A stretch of 64,000 nucleotides of DNA, taken from the NCBI GenBank assembly GCA_947000775.1, contig CAMQGK010000567.1, positions 16,135,501-16,199,500 on the forward strand. Direction: 5' to 3'. The DNA comes from Pterois miles. Lineage: Eukaryota; Chordata; Actinopteri; Perciformes; Scorpaenidae. Position 1 is the stretch's first letter. Each line of letters begins with the position of its first letter. Shown here in pieces: positions 62,374-64,000 of the stretch. The position numbers and the translations under genes are program-made. The notes beneath the pieces are model-generated. The model was not told where the DNA came from and did not search any database. It worked only from the letters and a program-made list of their open reading frames with translations.

Positions 62374-64000
62374 TTAGTGGATCCAGGAGCGCTCCTCTGG
62401 TCCATACCCCTCCCAATCCACTAGGTACTGCCTTCCCCGACCCCGGCGTCTATGGCTAAAGTTTTTACCGTATAGACGGGGCCATGATGATGGGGAGGGG
62501 GAGGAGGCTTGGAGGTAGGGACAGAGGGCTCTCCCGTGCGGGTTTAGTGTAACGTGGAAGGTAGGATGGATCTTCATGAGCGGGGTAATTGCAGTCGTAC
62601 AGCCAAGGGTTGATTATTTTTTGATGGGGAACGGACCCACAAACTAGGGGCCAGCTCTTGACTCCACCCTTAAAGGGAGGTCCTGGTCGAGAGCCAAACC
62701 CTTGCCAGGCCGGTACGTCGGTGCCGGGGTTCGTGTTTCTGACGTTTTGCTTTGGCGGAGCCTAATTAACATCTGCCGTGCCCTTAAATTTGTGGCACCG
62801 ACGCAGGGCGAGAGAAGGAAGCGACTTCAATGGGAAAGAGGAGGTTGGTAACATAAAATTGGAAAGGGGAGCGGACGAGAGCAGGGAGAGTATTGTGAGC
62901 ATATCTTCATAGAAGGTGCTTACTCATGATGAAGGATTTTGTGCACTAAGCATTGAGTGGTTAATCTGGTTGAGCCGGGCATAGACAGGTGGTGGCAGAG
63001 GAGAGGACGAGGAAAGGCTGCAGAACGAGAACTGAGAAATGAATTGGGGCCGGTTGCCACGTTAGGAAAACATGGTGCGGAAAACGAGCATATTCTCGGT
63101 GGAGAGGGTAATTTAGGTAGTGCAAAAAATGAGCTTGGAAAATGTTACTACGGTAAGAAAGTAGTTTTACCTTGAAGGAGGAAGTGGTAAAAATTAAGGA
63201 GATGTAGACAGGGGCGATGAGGAACTGGAGAGGGTGAAGCAGGCTGAAGGGGGCCGATGGGAGGATTTTCCGGGCGCAGACTGTAAGGCAGAAACATATT
63301 CCTTGACTCCTTTTCATGGCGGCACAGACTGCTTAATTAAAAACATGGTTGGTGGAGCAGGGTGAAAGATATTTTGGAGGTATGGGCCAGTGTATCACTG
63401 AGAGCGGAGAGAAAAGGAAAAAAATCTGTTTGGGGGAACCAGGAACCGTAACATTGGTTAGTGCCTCTTTACTTTGGCTTAATACCACGAATAGCACCTA
63501 TGAGGACTGTGGGAGAATACATGGGTCTTTACGGAGGGGGTGTGGAGTTGGAAGAGCATTGGTTTTCCGTTTAGAGCGGCGGTAGGAGAGAGTAAAATGA
63601 ATCATTAAAGAATAAAGCTGGGCGCTGGAATTTGTTTGGCGTCTGTTCTCCAAGTTTTTGGTCTGTCCAGACCAAAAACGGCGTTTTGCACATGCCTCTT
63701 TAGAGCTGGAGGTTCGGTTACAATGTCGTAATTTCTCTTGCTGGGTAGTTTGGGGAGAGGAAGGCGAAGGATGGAGTTTATTGTGGAGGGGGAACGCTGA
63801 GAGATTACGTCCGATGCGGTGTCAGATGCGTAACCCCAAATAAATTGAGGTTACTGGGAAGGAGAGGATGGGCGATGAGCAGAAACTCTCTTAACTTAAA
63901 AAAGCTTTGTTCGAGACAGTTAAATTAGTTTGGTGGAGGTGAGCGTGTGAAGTGGGGAGAATGTTGCTGAAGTTACGGATAAAGCGCGGTAGAAATTAGC
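62374..64000 (-). pseudogene. Ty3/gypsy chromodomain retrotransposon pol relic, C-terminal part, cut by the window edge
   Basis: The clearest piece is a 67-codon frame at 62374-62577 with KIHPTFHV near its start and QYLVDWEGYGPEERSW near its end, the integrase C-terminal region and chromodomain of fish chromodomain-bearing Ty3/gypsy elements. Further in the 5' direction (higher coordinates) short islands resemble the end of reverse transcriptase, RNase H and the integrase N-terminal region, for example TNVTVPG near 63445 and NFYRA at the window edge. Many small deletions and stop codons separate them, so no working polymerase or integrase is encoded. Gag and the start of pol lie outside the window. 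The order along the minus strand (RT, RNase H, integrase, chromodomain, polypurine tract, LTR) is normal for the group. Confidence 0.85.

Overview
The window is vertebrate genomic DNA, most likely from a percomorph teleost fish. The evidence is one clear two-exon vertebrate gene, long non-coding stretches, many (CA)n/(TG)n microsatellites, and a dense set of interspersed repeats of teleost type: tRNA-derived SINEs, short inverted-repeat DNA elements, a Tc1 relic and a chromodomain Ty3/gypsy relic. The species cannot be named from the sequence alone.

Only one protein-coding gene is supported: a C1q-like gene on the + strand, best matched by memory to c1ql1 (C1q-related factor). A TATA box lies at 18582. 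Coding exon 1 is 19120-19728 and coding exon 2 is 34579-34758. They are joined by a phase-0 intron of 14,850 bases with canonical GT and AG ends. The predicted protein has 262 residues: signal peptide, conserved Cys-x-x-x-Cys segment, 14 Gly-X-Y triplets and a C1q domain. In the known family it is a secreted synaptic organiser. A 3' UTR probably runs to an AATAAA at 36343.

Layout: 1-18.5 kb is upstream intergenic DNA with a 0.7 kb polypyrimidine tract and about eight repeat copies. 18.5-36.4 kb is the c1ql1 locus; its intron has a CpG-rich start, stretches that look conserved but non-coding, microsatellites and several repeats, one ending 131 bases before exon 2. 36.4-61.8 kb is gene-free and holds a foldback element, a dimeric inverted-repeat element, a 10-bp minisatellite, a Tc1 relic, two interrupted elements and a 110-base (CA)n tract. 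61.8-64.0 kb is the 3' part of a decayed minus-strand Ty3/gypsy chromodomain retrotransposon with its 3' LTR; its 5' half lies beyond the window.

No tRNA, rRNA, CRISPR array or operon-like structure was seen, and I found no convincing new multi-gene system. The most informative structure is the layering of repeats: an element with an 8-base target duplication inside a TTAA-flanked element, a SINE with a 14-base duplication, and a retrotransposon inserted into an older repeat. These give a relative order of insertion around a deeply conserved gene.
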